Part shown: in pieces, positions 28,001-34,722 of the stretch
Numbering within the stretch: position 1 is the stretch's first letter
How the letters are laid out: the number at the start of each line of letters is the position of its first letter
Source: Pseudomonadota bacterium
GTDB lineage: Bacteria > Pseudomonadota > Gammaproteobacteria > Burkholderiales > Thiobacillaceae
Direction of reading: 5' to 3'
Assembly: GCA_021820845.1 (NCBI GenBank)
Contig: JAKADC010000001.1
Coordinates: 186,001 to 250,000, forward strand
Length of the DNA: 64,000 nt
Made by a program: the position numbers and the translations under genes
Notes under the pieces: generated by a model
Told to the model about the DNA's origin: nothing
The model's database searches: none
What the model saw: only the letters and a program-made list of their open reading frames with translations

Positions 28001-28774
28001 CTTGTCGACAACGGCGAGAGCGTCGACCTGCGCCTGCTCGACGCCGGCGACGTGGCCGAGCGGGAGATCCGCCGCGGCGTGGTGCGGCTGCTGCGCATCG
28101 CGCTGGCCGCGCAGTTCAAGCAGCTCGACAAGGACCTCGCGCGCGAAACCGCGCTGGCGCTGAAGTTTCGCAGCTTCGGCAGTCCCGAAAAACTGCGTGC
28201 AGCGCTCATCGACGCGATCGCCGCCCGCGCGCTGCTGGGCGACGACGACACGCCGCGCGGCAAGAAGGCGTTCGGCGCGCAGAAGGAGCGCGCCAAGCCG
28301 AGAATTGCGGTGGTGAAGCAGGCGCTCCTGCGCGACGTCGCGGATATTCTCGACCTGCACGCGCAGGTGGCGTCGCGATTGAACGCCAAGCCGCAGTTCG
28401 CCGGGCCGATGCGCGACGAGCACGCGCACCTGGCGGCGCTGCTGTCCGCCGACTTCGTCACCGCGACGCCCTGGCAGCACATGAAGGACCTGCCGCGCTA
28501 CCTGCGCGGCATCCTGAAGCGGCTGGAAAAACTGCCTGCCGCCGAGCAGCGCGACGCCCGCGCCATGGCCGGCGTGCTGACGCTGCAGAACAAGTATCTG
28601 GCGCGGCGCGCGGCGGTGAAAGGCGAAGTGCCGGCGGCGCTGGACGCCTTCCGCTGGCAACTGGAGGAGCTGCGGATATCGCTCTTCGCCCAGGAGCTGA
28701 AGACGCCTTATCCGGTTTCGGTGAAAAGGCTCGACAAGCTGTGGGACGAGCTTGCCAGGCAGCCCCTGAATTGA
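25004..28774 (+). CDS. hrpA: ATP-dependent RNA helicase HrpA
   Basis: A DEAH-box helicase of 1256 residues (E. coli HrpA is ~1300). It shows Walker A GETGSGKTTQIPK near residue 42, TQPRRIAARSVA (Ia), DEAHERGLNIDFLLGYLK (II), TSATID (III), the long family-specific linker, TNVAETSLTVPGIRYVIDPG and QRAGRCGRV (VI) near residue 346, then the HA2/OB domains and the large HrpA-specific C-terminus. E. coli HrpA acts on stalled ribosomes/mRNA. The start could also be a TTG near 25036 just after the preceding stop. Confidence 0.95.
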   Translation: MTPNTSRTSSPLPIQYPDLPVSARREDILAALKKHRVLILCGETGSGKTTQIPKMCLEAGVRPGKLVGCTQPRRIAARSVAARIAQELGSELGALVGYKVRFTDKVRHDTAIKVMTDGILLAESQGDPLLSRYDTIIIDEAHERGLNIDFLLGYLKTLLEMRADLRVVITSATIDAERFSRHFGDAPVIEVSGRLYPVEIRWRPVERSERDAPGKGEKKDKDAPDLIAAILDATDELARLGPGDILVFLPGEREIRDAAEALRKHHPPGTEILPLFSRLSVAEQDAIFRPTSAARRIVLATNVAETSLTVPGIRYVIDPGTARVKRYSARNKVEQLLIEKISQASANQRAGRCGRVADGVCIRLYDEADFANRPRFTDPELLRSSLAGVILRMKSLGLGDVVGFPFIDPPSNRLVTDGYQLLAELHALDEQGRLTQIGKQLARLPLDPRIARMLLAAEQQRCVDEVLIIASALSVQDPRDRPMERAQAADEKHRLFQDERSDFVGWIKLWRWYEEQVQHKKTNRQLQVLLTDHFLSPRRMREWRDIHGQLHAQVAELGLRGNDKPAGYDAIHQALLTGLLGNIGFKSDDAKGRPKPGEGNYQGARGIKLSIHPGSALAKKGPKWIMAAELTDTGRLLARTVAEVRPEWIEAAGRHLLTRMHIEPHWEKDGARVVAFERVSLYGITLVPRRKIHYGPVDPVLSRELFIRGALVAGDYDTRAPWFAHNRALIKEIEDLEHKARKSGVWLDEERIFRVFDARIPAGLHNGAAFEAWRAEAEAADPKVLFLRRDDILGEGLGADHTLFPETMTVDGVACKLKYRFEPGHPLDGVTLRLPLYLLNRIEPAQLDWLVPGLIREKLTALLKFLPKDRRRPLIPLPDTVTAFLGAAKPGERVLTEALADFIRRKTGADVHPDEWKGELPAHLRMNLSVVDDSGQELAGGRDLAALRQQLGGAARITYGGGAEDTEFERTGLVEWDFGDLPAQVKFRRGGRELTGYPALVDNGESVDLRLLDAGDVAEREIRRGVVRLLRIALAAQFKQLDKDLARETALALKFRSFGSPEKLRAALIDAIAARALLGDDDTPRGKKAFGAQKERAKPRIAVVKQALLRDVADILDLHAQVASRLNAKPQFAGPMRDEHAHLAALLSADFVTATPWQHMKDLPRYLRGILKRLEKLPAAEQRDARAMAGVLTLQNKYLARRAAVKGEVPAALDAFRWQLEELRISLFAQELKTPYPVSVKRLDKLWDELARQPLN

Positions 28775-28863
28775 GTACGGTTGCGGTATCGCGCGAGCGT
28801 TTTCTTCTGGCGGGCAGGCCTGACCCGCCCGGTGGACGCAGACTTGCCTGACCGGACTGCCGC

Positions 28864-29439
28864 ATGAACGAACGGGTATTCAACCTGCCGAACGTCGTCA
28901 CCCTGCTGCGCCTGGCCGCCGTGCCGGGGGTGGGGTGGCTGATCCTGCATCAGCGCTGGGAGGCCGCCTGCTGGCTGTTCGTGGCGGCGGCGGTGTCGGA
29001 CGGAGTCGACGGCATGCTGGCGCGCTGGCTCGACCAGTTGACCCAGTTGGGCGCGGCGCTCGACTCCGTGGCCGACAAGGCGCTGGGGCTGGTCACGCTG
29101 GTGATGTTGACGCAGGTCGGGGCCATCCCCCTGTGGGTGACGCTGCCGATCCTGTTGCGCGACACCGTCATCGTCCTGGGCGCGCTCAGCTACCGCGGCC
29201 TGGCGGGACACCTCGAAATCCGGCCGACCTGGCTCGGCAAGACGCACATGTTCGCGGAACTGTCGCTGCTGGCGCTGGTGCTCGGGACGCTGGCGGGCCT
29301 GCTGACGCCCGACGGCTGGCTGCAGCCGCTCTTCGTCGGCGTGTTCGTCATCGCCGTGACCTCGGGCGTGCAGTACGTGTGGATATGGAGCGCCAAGGCG
29401 CGGCGCGAGCGCGAATCGGGCCGCCTCAATCCGCGCTGA
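28864..29439 (+). CDS. CDP-alcohol phosphatidyltransferase (PgsA-like)
   Basis: A 191-residue integral membrane enzyme. The CDP-alcohol transferase motif D-x2-D-G-x2-A-R-x8-G-x3-D-x3-D is visible as DGVDGMLARWLDQLTQLG followed by AALDSVADK, with all acidic metal ligands present. NLPNVVTLLRLAAVPG at the N-terminus is the usual substrate-entry helix. The closest functional class is phosphatidylglycerophosphate or cardiolipin synthase type, but the alcohol acceptor cannot be set by eye. About six hydrophobic helices. Confidence 0.88.
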   Translation: MNERVFNLPNVVTLLRLAAVPGVGWLILHQRWEAACWLFVAAAVSDGVDGMLARWLDQLTQLGAALDSVADKALGLVTLVMLTQVGAIPLWVTLPILLRDTVIVLGALSYRGLAGHLEIRPTWLGKTHMFAELSLLALVLGTLAGLLTPDGWLQPLFVGVFVIAVTSGVQYVWIWSAKARRERESGRLNPR

Positions 29440-29445
29440 TCCGCG

Positions 29446-29595
29446 CTACTGGAATGGCAGGCAGCGCTGACGTTCCGGCTCGCAGCCGGATTTGACCCGG
29501 TACATCGCCGCGTCGGCCGCGCGCATCAGGCCGTCTTCGTCGCCGCCGTCGTCGGGAAAGAGCGCCTGGCCGATGCTCACGTCGATCTCGAGACA
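29446..29595 (-). pseudogene. Out-of-frame C-terminal remnant of the GGDEF domain
   Basis: In a different frame from the GGDEF gene just upstream, this stretch encodes CLEIDVSIGQALFPDDGG and then LMRAADAAMYRVKSGC, the last β-strand and helix of a normal GGDEF domain (SIG-x-A-x-FPDDG ... AD-x-AMY-x-K). It ends at a TAG at 29446. Together with the premature end of the main frame at 29577, it shows that the gene was once longer, or that the assembly has an indel near 29590. Confidence 0.65.
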
Positions 29596-30665
29596 GGGCG
29601 CGCCAGACTTTGCTCGATCTTGATCGCCGCGGCGACGCAGTCCTGCCGTCGCGCCACGCCTTCGAGCAACACCGCGAATTCGTCTCCCCCCAGACGCGCC
29701 ACCGAGTCCGAATCGCGCACGCAGGCGAGCAGCCGTTGCCCCACCTCGAGCAGAACGGCGTCGCCGGTGTGGTGGCCATGCCGGTCGTTGATATCCTTGA
29801 AGCGGTCCATGTCCACGTACAGGATGCCGACCTTGCCGCCGTAGCGGACGGCGCGACGGATCGCCTGCTGCAGCCGGTCGTAGAAGAGCCGCCGGTTGGC
29901 CAGCCCGGTCAGAGGATCGTGGGTGGCTTCCTCGTGCAGCGCGGCGCGCGAGCGTTCGAGTTCGGCCATCTGTTCCCGTATGCGCCGCGAATTCCGGCTG
30001 ATCTTGCACGTCGTGTACCACGCGATCAGCAGCGCCAGCGCAACGGCCGCGACGCCGAACGCCAGCATCAGAAAAAATGCGTGCCGGTAGGTCTGCTGCG
30101 CCTGCCGCTGGGCGGCCTCGTTGGCGCGCTCGTAGGCGTTGCGCATGTCGGCCAGCTGCCGGTTGAACGCTTCCTGAATCGGGATCGCTTCGCGCGTCAA
30201 CAACGCCTGCGCCTCGGCGCGGCGATCGGCATCGAGCAGTTCGATCACGCGTCCCTGCACCGCCTGGATGCGCCCGACCAGGTCGGTCTGCGCGTCGAAA
30301 TAGCGTTGCTCGGCAGCCGTGAACCCGAGTCCGCGCAAGGCATTGCGCCCCTCTCCGACGAGAAATCCCGCGTGGTTGAAGCTCAGGAAAAGTGCGTCGC
30401 GCTCGAACGGGTCGTCCGTCATGACCATGCGGAACAGGTTGTCGGTGCGGATGTACGCCGCCACCTGGGTTTGCGTGATGATGTTGATCTTGCGGTTGTG
30501 ATGCTCGACCACGATGTCGAGTTGATCGCCCAGCGCCTGGAACTGCAGCAGGCCGTTGAGCACGAGACCGCAGATCAGCGCGATCAGCGCGACAAAAGCC
30601 GATACGACGAGGGGGGAAATCCCCCTTTGTGCGGGTCCGGGATTCGCGGGAGGCGGCTCAGTCAC
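29577..30665 (-). CDS. Membrane-anchored diguanylate cyclase, probably frameshifted
   Basis: A 362-residue product as read. It has an N-terminal membrane helix (LVVSAFVALIALICGLVLNG), a ~170-residue periplasmic sensor with four-helix character, a second membrane helix (HAFFLMLAFGVAAVALALLIAWY), then DPLTGLANRRLFYDRL and the active-site loop RLGGDEFAVLLEG. It stops 14 residues after KIEQSLA, where the final β-strand and helix should follow; those are found in another frame (29446-29595). The GTG start at 30665 overlaps the peroxiredoxin stop by eight bases. As read, cyclase activity is doubtful because the domain is incomplete. Confidence 0.75.
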   Translation of the reverse strand: MTEPPPANPGPAQRGISPLVVSAFVALIALICGLVLNGLLQFQALGDQLDIVVEHHNRKINIITQTQVAAYIRTDNLFRMVMTDDPFERDALFLSFNHAGFLVGEGRNALRGLGFTAAEQRYFDAQTDLVGRIQAVQGRVIELLDADRRAEAQALLTREAIPIQEAFNRQLADMRNAYERANEAAQRQAQQTYRHAFFLMLAFGVAAVALALLIAWYTTCKISRNSRRIREQMAELERSRAALHEEATHDPLTGLANRRLFYDRLQQAIRRAVRYGGKVGILYVDMDRFKDINDRHGHHTGDAVLLEVGQRLLACVRDSDSVARLGGDEFAVLLEGVARRQDCVAAAIKIEQSLARPVSRST

Positions 30666-31233
30666 GGCCTGGCTGCGGAAAGGATCGTGCGTCGCCGGAA
30701 CGTCGAAGCGCCAGCAGCCTGTCCCTGACTTCTTCGGCGTGCCGCGCGGGATCGACGCGCTCGAAGCGCGCCGCGATACGCCCGTCCGGCGCGATGATGA
30801 ACGTGCGGCGGCGTGCGAAGCGCACGATTCCCAGATCGAGCAGGCTGCCGTAGGCGGCGGCCGTCCGTCCGTCCCGGTCCGCCAGCAACGGGAAGGGCAG
30901 GCCATGCTTTCTGGAAAACGCGGCATGCGACCGCACGCTGTCCACACTGACGCCCACGACGGCCGCGTCGAGCTTGCCTAGCGTGTCGATGTCGTCGCGA
31001 AAACGGCAGGCTTCCCGGGTGCATCCCGGGGTGTCGTCGCGGGGGTAGAAATACAGCACCAGCCAGCGCCCGGCATAGTCACCCAGACGGTGGATCCGGC
31101 CGTTCTGGTCAGGCAAGGCGAAATCCGGCGCGGCGCTGCCTTCGGTTCGCTGCGTGCCCGGCCGCAGCATCCAGAACGCCGCGCTCGCGGCCAGCAACAG
31201 CACGGCCAGGCCGCCCATTATCATTTTGAACAT
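30658..31233 (-). CDS. Membrane-anchored Bcp-type peroxiredoxin
   Basis: A 191-residue thiol peroxidase with an N-terminal membrane anchor (MIMGGLAVLLLAASAAFWML), so the catalytic domain probably faces the periplasm. The active site TPGCTREACRFRD has the peroxidatic Cys and a second Cys five residues later, the atypical 2-Cys arrangement of Bcp/PrxQ. APDFALPDQNGRIHRLGDYAGRWLVLYFYP is the standard preceding segment. The start at MFKMIM is used; an open frame runs further upstream toward the tRNA gene without family similarity. Confidence 0.9.
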   Translation of the reverse strand: MFKMIMGGLAVLLLAASAAFWMLRPGTQRTEGSAAPDFALPDQNGRIHRLGDYAGRWLVLYFYPRDDTPGCTREACRFRDDIDTLGKLDAAVVGVSVDSVRSHAAFSRKHGLPFPLLADRDGRTAAAYGSLLDLGIVRFARRRTFIIAPDGRIAARFERVDPARHAEEVRDRLLALRRSGDARSFPQPGRD

Positions 31234-31326
31234 ACGCTCCCCCTGTCCGCATGATAGACCGCCGACGCGCCGCCGATGTTCGCGCGGCTCGTTAATCCAC
31301 GCGCCATTCGGTAGAATGCGCGCCAC

Positions 31327-31402
31327 GCCCCGGTAGCTCAGTGGATAGAGCAACCCCCTCCTAAGGGGTAGGTCGGACGTTCGATTCGTCTTCGGGGCGC
31401 CA
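31327..31402 (+). tRNA. tRNA-Arg (anticodon CCT)
   Basis: The cloverleaf is readable: acceptor GCCCCGG/TCGGGGC (one G-T pair), D-arm GCTC/GAGC, anticodon stem ACCCC/GGGGT around loop CTCCTAA (anticodon CCT), T-loop TTCGATT and encoded CCA. Its last 45 bases form the left attachment repeat of the mobile element; the tRNA itself stays intact. Confidence 0.97.
31358..31402 (+). repeat. Left attachment site (attL), 45-bp direct repeat
   Basis: From the anticodon loop to the CCA end of tRNA-Arg, this 45-base sequence recurs without a mismatch at 63005-63049. Bases on either side differ, so the repeat limits are exact. This is the standard footprint of tyrosine-recombinase insertion into a tRNA 3' end. 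Confidence 0.95.
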
Positions 31403-31472
31403 ATTACAAGAATAAATACAACAAGTTAACTCTACAGTGCTTTGCTTGGGTTTTCTTTGAAATTCTCTTGTT

Positions 31473-31501
31473 GTCACCCGCCCGGGTGACAGGCGGGTGA
31501 C
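31473..31501. repeat. GGGTGAC repeat cluster near attL (possible recombinase arm sites)
   Basis: A GTCACCC copy, a 4-base gap, GGGTGAC, then another GGGTGAC 11 bases further on. The tandem pair GGGTGACA-N3-GGGTGACA recurs at 62923-62941 next to the other end. Both clusters lie roughly 65-100 bases inside the att cores, where arm-type sites of tyrosine recombinases or excisionase sites usually lie. Confidence 0.55.
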
Positions 31502-31571
31502 ATGGGTTCCGCATCCATTGATGGCCATGAGATTCCGGCTGCAGTCAAAGAAAGCTAGTGTCATCATTGGC

Positions 31572-31599
31572 TTGACAGTGTCCGACATGGTGATATTCT
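31572..31599 (+). promoter_or_regulatory. Possible σ70 promoter for the left backbone genes
   Basis: A perfect TTGACA at 31572-31577 is followed after 16 bases by TATTCT (4 of 6 matches). It would start transcription about 275 bases before the first gene, giving a long leader that contains the hairpin at 31834-31880. Confidence 0.4.
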
Positions 31600-31833
31600 T
31601 TTATTTATCTAGCGGGCCATATGAGCTTACGTTGGGGCTGGAATGCATGTGAGGCGCCAGAACTGACGGAAGGGGTGTGGGACGCCCCGTTAGATCGTGC
31701 CTGGACGCACATCGTTATGGATGTGTCTGCTTGCGAGCCTGATCGCAAGTAGCGAGAGCCGGGGGCAACACGTAAGGGCGAGCCAGCGGGCAAGCTAAGC
31801 AAAAGGCGGTGTAACGGAAGGCCGTCAGTACCT

Positions 31834-31880
31834 CACGATTTTTTCTTCCGCGATCAGGCGCGCGGTTAGGAAAAATCGTG
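31834..31880 (+). promoter_or_regulatory. Hairpin or dyad covering the first start codon
   Basis: Outer arms CACGATTTTT (31834-31843) and AAAAATCGTG (31871-31880), inner arms CCGCG/CGCGG and an 8-base loop. The right outer arm includes the GTG start at 31878, so the structure could hide the start in RNA, or serve as a protein operator in DNA. Confidence 0.5.
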
Positions 31881-32276
31881 CGCGAATCAAGAGTTACCTC
31901 CAACCCCCACGTCGTTTTGGCCGGGTCGGCCAACCTCCAATCATTTCCGCCAGCCTTCCAGGCTGACGTCTTGTCGCTGATCCTCGGTAAGTCAGTCGCG
32001 GCGATACTGGCTGACCGATCGCGTGCGCCGCATAGGCTTCCCCCCGCCTGCTCGCCACCTGGCACTCGTCGCCCAACTTGGCTCTTGTCGGATGTCCTAG
32101 CGTGGCTCGCAGAACACAGGGAGGCGCCAGCTTCTGCTCCGGAACGTGCCCCGGCTAAGCCCCCGGTCGAGCCTCGACGTAGTGGGCGTCCGACGAAGGT
32201 CGAGCAGACGGAGGCGAAGAAACTAGGCATTAGCGTTCGCGAACTTCGCGCACGTTGCGTTGAAGGGGCCCAGTAA
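31878..32276 (+). CDS. AlpA/excisionase-like small DNA-binding protein
   Basis: A 132-residue protein starting at GTG. The middle (SVAAILADRSRAPHRLPPAC, then GTRRPTWLLSDVLAWLAEHRE) has the layout of AlpA/PrtN-type winged-helix proteins: a helix-turn-helix, a LPP stretch and a basic strand with WLxxDVLAWL. A second basic segment (RRSGRPTKVEQTEAKKLGIS) could form another HTH. Candidates are an excisionase for the element or a regulator of the replication gene. The stop overlaps the next start (TAATG). Family assignment by pattern only. Confidence 0.6.
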   Translation: MRESRVTSNPHVVLAGSANLQSFPPAFQADVLSLILGKSVAAILADRSRAPHRLPPACSPPGTRRPTWLLSDVLAWLAEHREAPASAPERAPAKPPVEPRRSGRPTKVEQTEAKKLGISVRELRARCVEGAQ

Positions 32277-32551
32277 TGAGCGCCTTCCAGTTTCGCCCCT
32301 GTACTCGAACCGTCCGGCGACTGGTGCATCTAGGCGCTTTGCCAGCTGGCATCCCACATACCGCCCGAGAGATCCAGATTGCACGCGATCGCATTGCGTG
32401 CGGAATCGCAAGCCTCGTTGAACGTGGTTACTTCAAGGGGCAGCATCGGCGCCCCTCGAATAAGGAGGGCTGGTACGAATGGCTGCGCCTTCAGGCTTCT
32501 GCTCGCTATAACGCAACGAGCGGGTCGGCGGCTGTCTTTGGGGGGCTTTGA
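32276..32551 (+). CDS. Hypothetical basic protein before trfA-like gene
   Basis: A 91-residue protein, not recognised. It is Arg rich (RTVRRLVHL, REIQIARDRIACGIASLVERGYFKGQHRR) with a possible winged-helix character. Its start overlaps the previous stop and its stop lies one base before the initiator ATG, so it is cotranslated with both. It could be a small regulator of replication, but that is from position only. Confidence 0.55.
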   Translation: MSAFQFRPCTRTVRRLVHLGALPAGIPHTAREIQIARDRIACGIASLVERGYFKGQHRRPSNKEGWYEWLRLQASARYNATSGSAAVFGGL

Positions 32552-32552
32552 A

Positions 32553-33455
32553 ATGGGGACCATTGAGGTGGTTCCCGATCCCGGGCCGCAACACTCACTA
32601 GGTGATGCGTTTTCCAGGATGCAGCAGCGCGCCGCCGAGGCGGCGGCTCGCAAAGAGCGGAGAGGCGAGACGCCGCCCACGCAGAAGCTTTTCCTGCCTG
32701 GTTTGGCCGAGTTCCTGCGAGCGATGCCCAACCATGTCGCCAGGTCCTCGCTGTTCGCTCCGATTGCTAGAGGCCGTCGCAAGTTTCATCATGAGACACC
32801 GCTTGTGACTCGCGCCGATGCGGTCATGCGATATACCGGGGAACAGTTGGACGAAGCCGATGCAGATTTGGCCTTGCAGCTGATTTACGAGGCCATCCAG
32901 TTTCCTTTGGGCATTCCCGTAACACTCAATCGCGCACGATTGCTGCGGGCGATGGGACGCAGCACGGGCAGGCATGACTATGAATGGCTGCACCGACGCA
33001 TGAAGGCCCTGACTGTTGCGACGCTCTTCATAGAGGCGAGGAGGCCGGATGGATCCGTCAAATTTCGGGTAGGCCATCTTGAGGCATTCCATATCGTTCA
33101 GAGCTTCCGCTACGACGACGCATTAGAAACGTACTCTTTCATGCTGGATCCACGTTGGGCGCAACTGTTCAGCAATCGCGAGTTCGCGTTGATTGACTGG
33201 GCCAAGCGGCTCGAAATTCGGCGCGGCCAGGACATGGCGAAAGCATTTCAGCGCCTTGTCGCCACGTCATCAAATCCGGTGCAGCGATACGCGTTGGATT
33301 GGCTCAAAGACAAGATGCAGTACGCGGGGCGAATCCGTGATTTTCGTGAGGCGCTGGATCGGGCGATGCGCGAACTGCAGCGGTTAGAGCTTATCGCTTC
33401 GTGGGACATTGAGCGAAGCAAGAGGGGAAAAGAGCAGCTTGTCATGTGGATTTGA
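32553..33455 (+). CDS. trfA: TrfA-family plasmid replication initiator
   Basis: A 300-residue protein closely resembling the TrfA group of broad-host-range plasmid initiators: YTGEQLDEADADLALQLIYEA, GRSTGRHDYEWLHRRMKAL, VGHLEAFHIVQSFRYD, LDPRWAQLFSNREFALIDW and NPVQRYALDWLKDKMQYAGR. These form the two winged-helix domains that bind iterons and open the origin. The ATG follows the previous stop directly; an upstream extension in this frame is rejected. The adjacent iteron-like repeats begin two bases past the stop. The gene implies that the element can replicate when excised. Confidence 0.88.
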   Translation: MGTIEVVPDPGPQHSLGDAFSRMQQRAAEAAARKERRGETPPTQKLFLPGLAEFLRAMPNHVARSSLFAPIARGRRKFHHETPLVTRADAVMRYTGEQLDEADADLALQLIYEAIQFPLGIPVTLNRARLLRAMGRSTGRHDYEWLHRRMKALTVATLFIEARRPDGSVKFRVGHLEAFHIVQSFRYDDALETYSFMLDPRWAQLFSNREFALIDWAKRLEIRRGQDMAKAFQRLVATSSNPVQRYALDWLKDKMQYAGRIRDFREALDRAMRELQRLELIASWDIERSKRGKEQLVMWI

Positions 33456-33456
33456 C

Positions 33457-33536
33457 GTCGGGATAGCATCGCGCTGCAGTCGGGATGACGTCGCTCCAAA
33501 ACGGGACAGCATCGCGTCTGGTCGGGATGGCGTCGC
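33457..33536 (+). repeat. Four iteron-like repeats
   Basis: Sixteen-base copies at 33457, 33479, 33500 and 33521 with consensus GTCGGGATrgCrTCGC (the third begins AA and has GGGAC). Start-to-start spacing is 22, 21 and 21 bases, two helical turns, so all face the same side of the DNA, as TrfA-type iterons do. Confidence 0.75.
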
Positions 33537-33790
33537 CCGTGCGCTCCTGTAATCCCATATGGCGCGGGGCTTTCAGCGGCGTCGATTGCCTTTTACCTTC
33601 TCTTTATCTTTCTTCTACAGCGGGCACCTGTGGGTAAATCGGCGGCGTAAGAACGAGTTTGGGTAAGGAACCTTCCAGGTTCCCCCGCCCCCAGGGGCGG
33701 GGCCCCCGCCGCAAAAACCGGGTCTACAAGTCTGGGTGGCATGCCGCCCTGTTCCGCCTGTCGGCGGCAGGCAACTAATCGCACCGACAC

Positions 33791-33825
33791 GGACATAAAA
33801 CACCAATAAACCGCGATAGCTAGCT
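33791..33825 (+). repeat. Dispersed regulatory-type repeat, copy 1
   Basis: GGACA-T-AAAACACCAA-T-AAACCG followed by AGCTAGCT. A near copy lies at 51686-51718. Both are in gaps just upstream of backbone genes, suggesting a shared operator or origin-related site within the element. Confidence 0.6.
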
Positions 33826-33868
33826 GCGTGGGCCACCATGCCTCCATGTTTTTTTTTGGAGGCAGAAA

Positions 33869-34051
33869 ATGACGCGGTTCTCTAAATACGCCGGCGCGGC
33901 GGTGTTTGTAATCCTCACGTTGGCTGTTTTGATTTCGCTGCTAGTCGTCTTCCTTCCTTCGCCAACGGCGGAGGAGAGAGCGGCGTTTGAACGCTGGCAG
34001 GCGGACCAGGTGAGCCGTGCAAGCGAGACCGGGGGAGAGAAAAAGAAATGA
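33869..34051 (+). CDS. Small single-pass membrane protein
   Basis: A 60-residue protein with one membrane helix (AAVFVILTLAVLISLLVVFL) and a charged, lysine-rich tail. GGAGG eight bases before the ATG is a strong ribosome binding site. The stop overlaps the next start (ATGA). Not recognised; presence at the head of the mobilisation block suggests a transfer- or membrane-related accessory. Confidence 0.65.
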   Translation: MTRFSKYAGAAVFVILTLAVLISLLVVFLPSPTAEERAAFERWQADQVSRASETGGEKKK

Positions 34052-34353
34052 GGCGATTGCGCTGTGACTGTCCAACCGATTCTTGCCCCCGCATTCGTCG
34101 CTGGTCGGCGCGTCTAAGCCGTTGGATCTGGGTTTGCGAGTGCGGAAGAGCGTTCCCCGAAAACTCCGACGGCTCAACTTCGGAGTTGCCGTTGCGAGGC
34201 GATGTCGATCCCAGGATTACGTGCCCAGACTGCCACGCTCCCATGGTGCTCGTCTGCGGGTCCCGGAATGGAGATTTCTACAGCTGTTCGCGGTATCCGG
34301 CTTGCCGCGGCACGCGCCCCGTAGCGCACACAAACGACGGAGGGGCGGAATGA
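34048..34353 (+). CDS. Topoisomerase-type C4 zinc-finger protein
   Basis: A 101-residue Cys-rich protein. The N-terminal part has further cysteine pairs (CDCPTDSC, CECG). The C-terminal part, CPDCHAPMVLVCGSRNGDF followed by YSCSRYPACRGTRP, matches the zf-C4_Topoisom finger of bacterial topoisomerase I, which binds single-stranded DNA. No topoisomerase catalytic domain is present. Such stand-alone fingers occur in plasmid transfer regions. It overlaps both neighbours by four bases. Confidence 0.8.
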   Translation: MRRLRCDCPTDSCPRIRRWSARLSRWIWVCECGRAFPENSDGSTSELPLRGDVDPRITCPDCHAPMVLVCGSRNGDFYSCSRYPACRGTRPVAHTNDGGAE

Positions 34354-34721
34354 GCGCGAAACATACCCTTTCTGCACGTCTGCGTGACCTTCGAATCGAG
34401 TTCGAGTTATGGGTCGCCGCCTGGCTTGTCACGTCGGCGGTCCTGGCAGCATCCGTCTATCTATACTTGCAGCCCACAGTAAATGCGGGATTGTGGCGCA
34501 ATTACCTGCTGGCCCGTGTTCTTGAAATCGTTGGCCTGGGAGCGGTCTCCATCCCGGGCTGGCACACACCGTACCTCGTCATTCAATTTGTTCGAGAGGA
34601 GCTGCCGCTCGGCCTAGTGACGATCTGGGAGCGTGATCTTGTTCTGCTCCTGCAAACGCCGGTTTTCGCGCTTGTCGCATTGCCGTTGGCTTTTCTGGTC
34701 TTTTTCGACAAGAAGGCGTGA
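34350..34721 (+). CDS. Membrane protein of the mobilisation block
   Basis: A 123-residue protein with two clear hydrophobic segments (LWVAAWLVTSAVLAASVYLYL and LLLQTPVFALVALPLAFLVFF) and a polar middle. Not recognised. Its start overlaps the zinc-finger stop, and the coupling ATPase begins one base after its stop, so it may be the membrane partner of that ATPase. The start MSAKHT is chosen for this overlap; the longer open frame is antisense-like. Confidence 0.6.
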   Translation: MSAKHTLSARLRDLRIEFELWVAAWLVTSAVLAASVYLYLQPTVNAGLWRNYLLARVLEIVGLGAVSIPGWHTPYLVIQFVREELPLGLVTIWERDLVLLLQTPVFALVALPLAFLVFFDKKA

Positions 34722-34722
34722 C

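Larger units (their letters stand above)
31403..31877. other. Non-coding left end of the element
   Basis: About 475 bases without a convincing gene. It contains the paired GGGTGACA repeats, a possible promoter and the start-codon hairpin described separately. Short open frames here overlap the tRNA or lack any protein-like pattern. Confidence 0.6.
33456..33868. other. Candidate replication origin region
   Basis: 413 bases without a gene. It contains the four iteron-like repeats, a T/C-rich low-melting tract at about 33588-33617, a GC-rich stretch with small hairpins and, at its right end, the repeated motif at 33791-33825. Position and content suit an origin of vegetative replication. Confidence 0.55.

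Noticed and set aside
24923-28660. 1245-codon minus-strand open frame opposite hrpA
   Set aside because: Shadow of hrpA; no domain pattern, and hrpA has all helicase motifs on the other strand.
31605-31802. 65-codon minus-strand frame at the left end of the element
   Set aside because: No ribosome site and no protein-like pattern; lies in a stretch with regulatory repeats.
33457-33536. CRISPR array
   Set aside because: The repeats are 16 bases with 5-6-base gaps, directly after a TrfA-type gene; they fit iterons, not repeat-spacer units. No cas genes are in the window.
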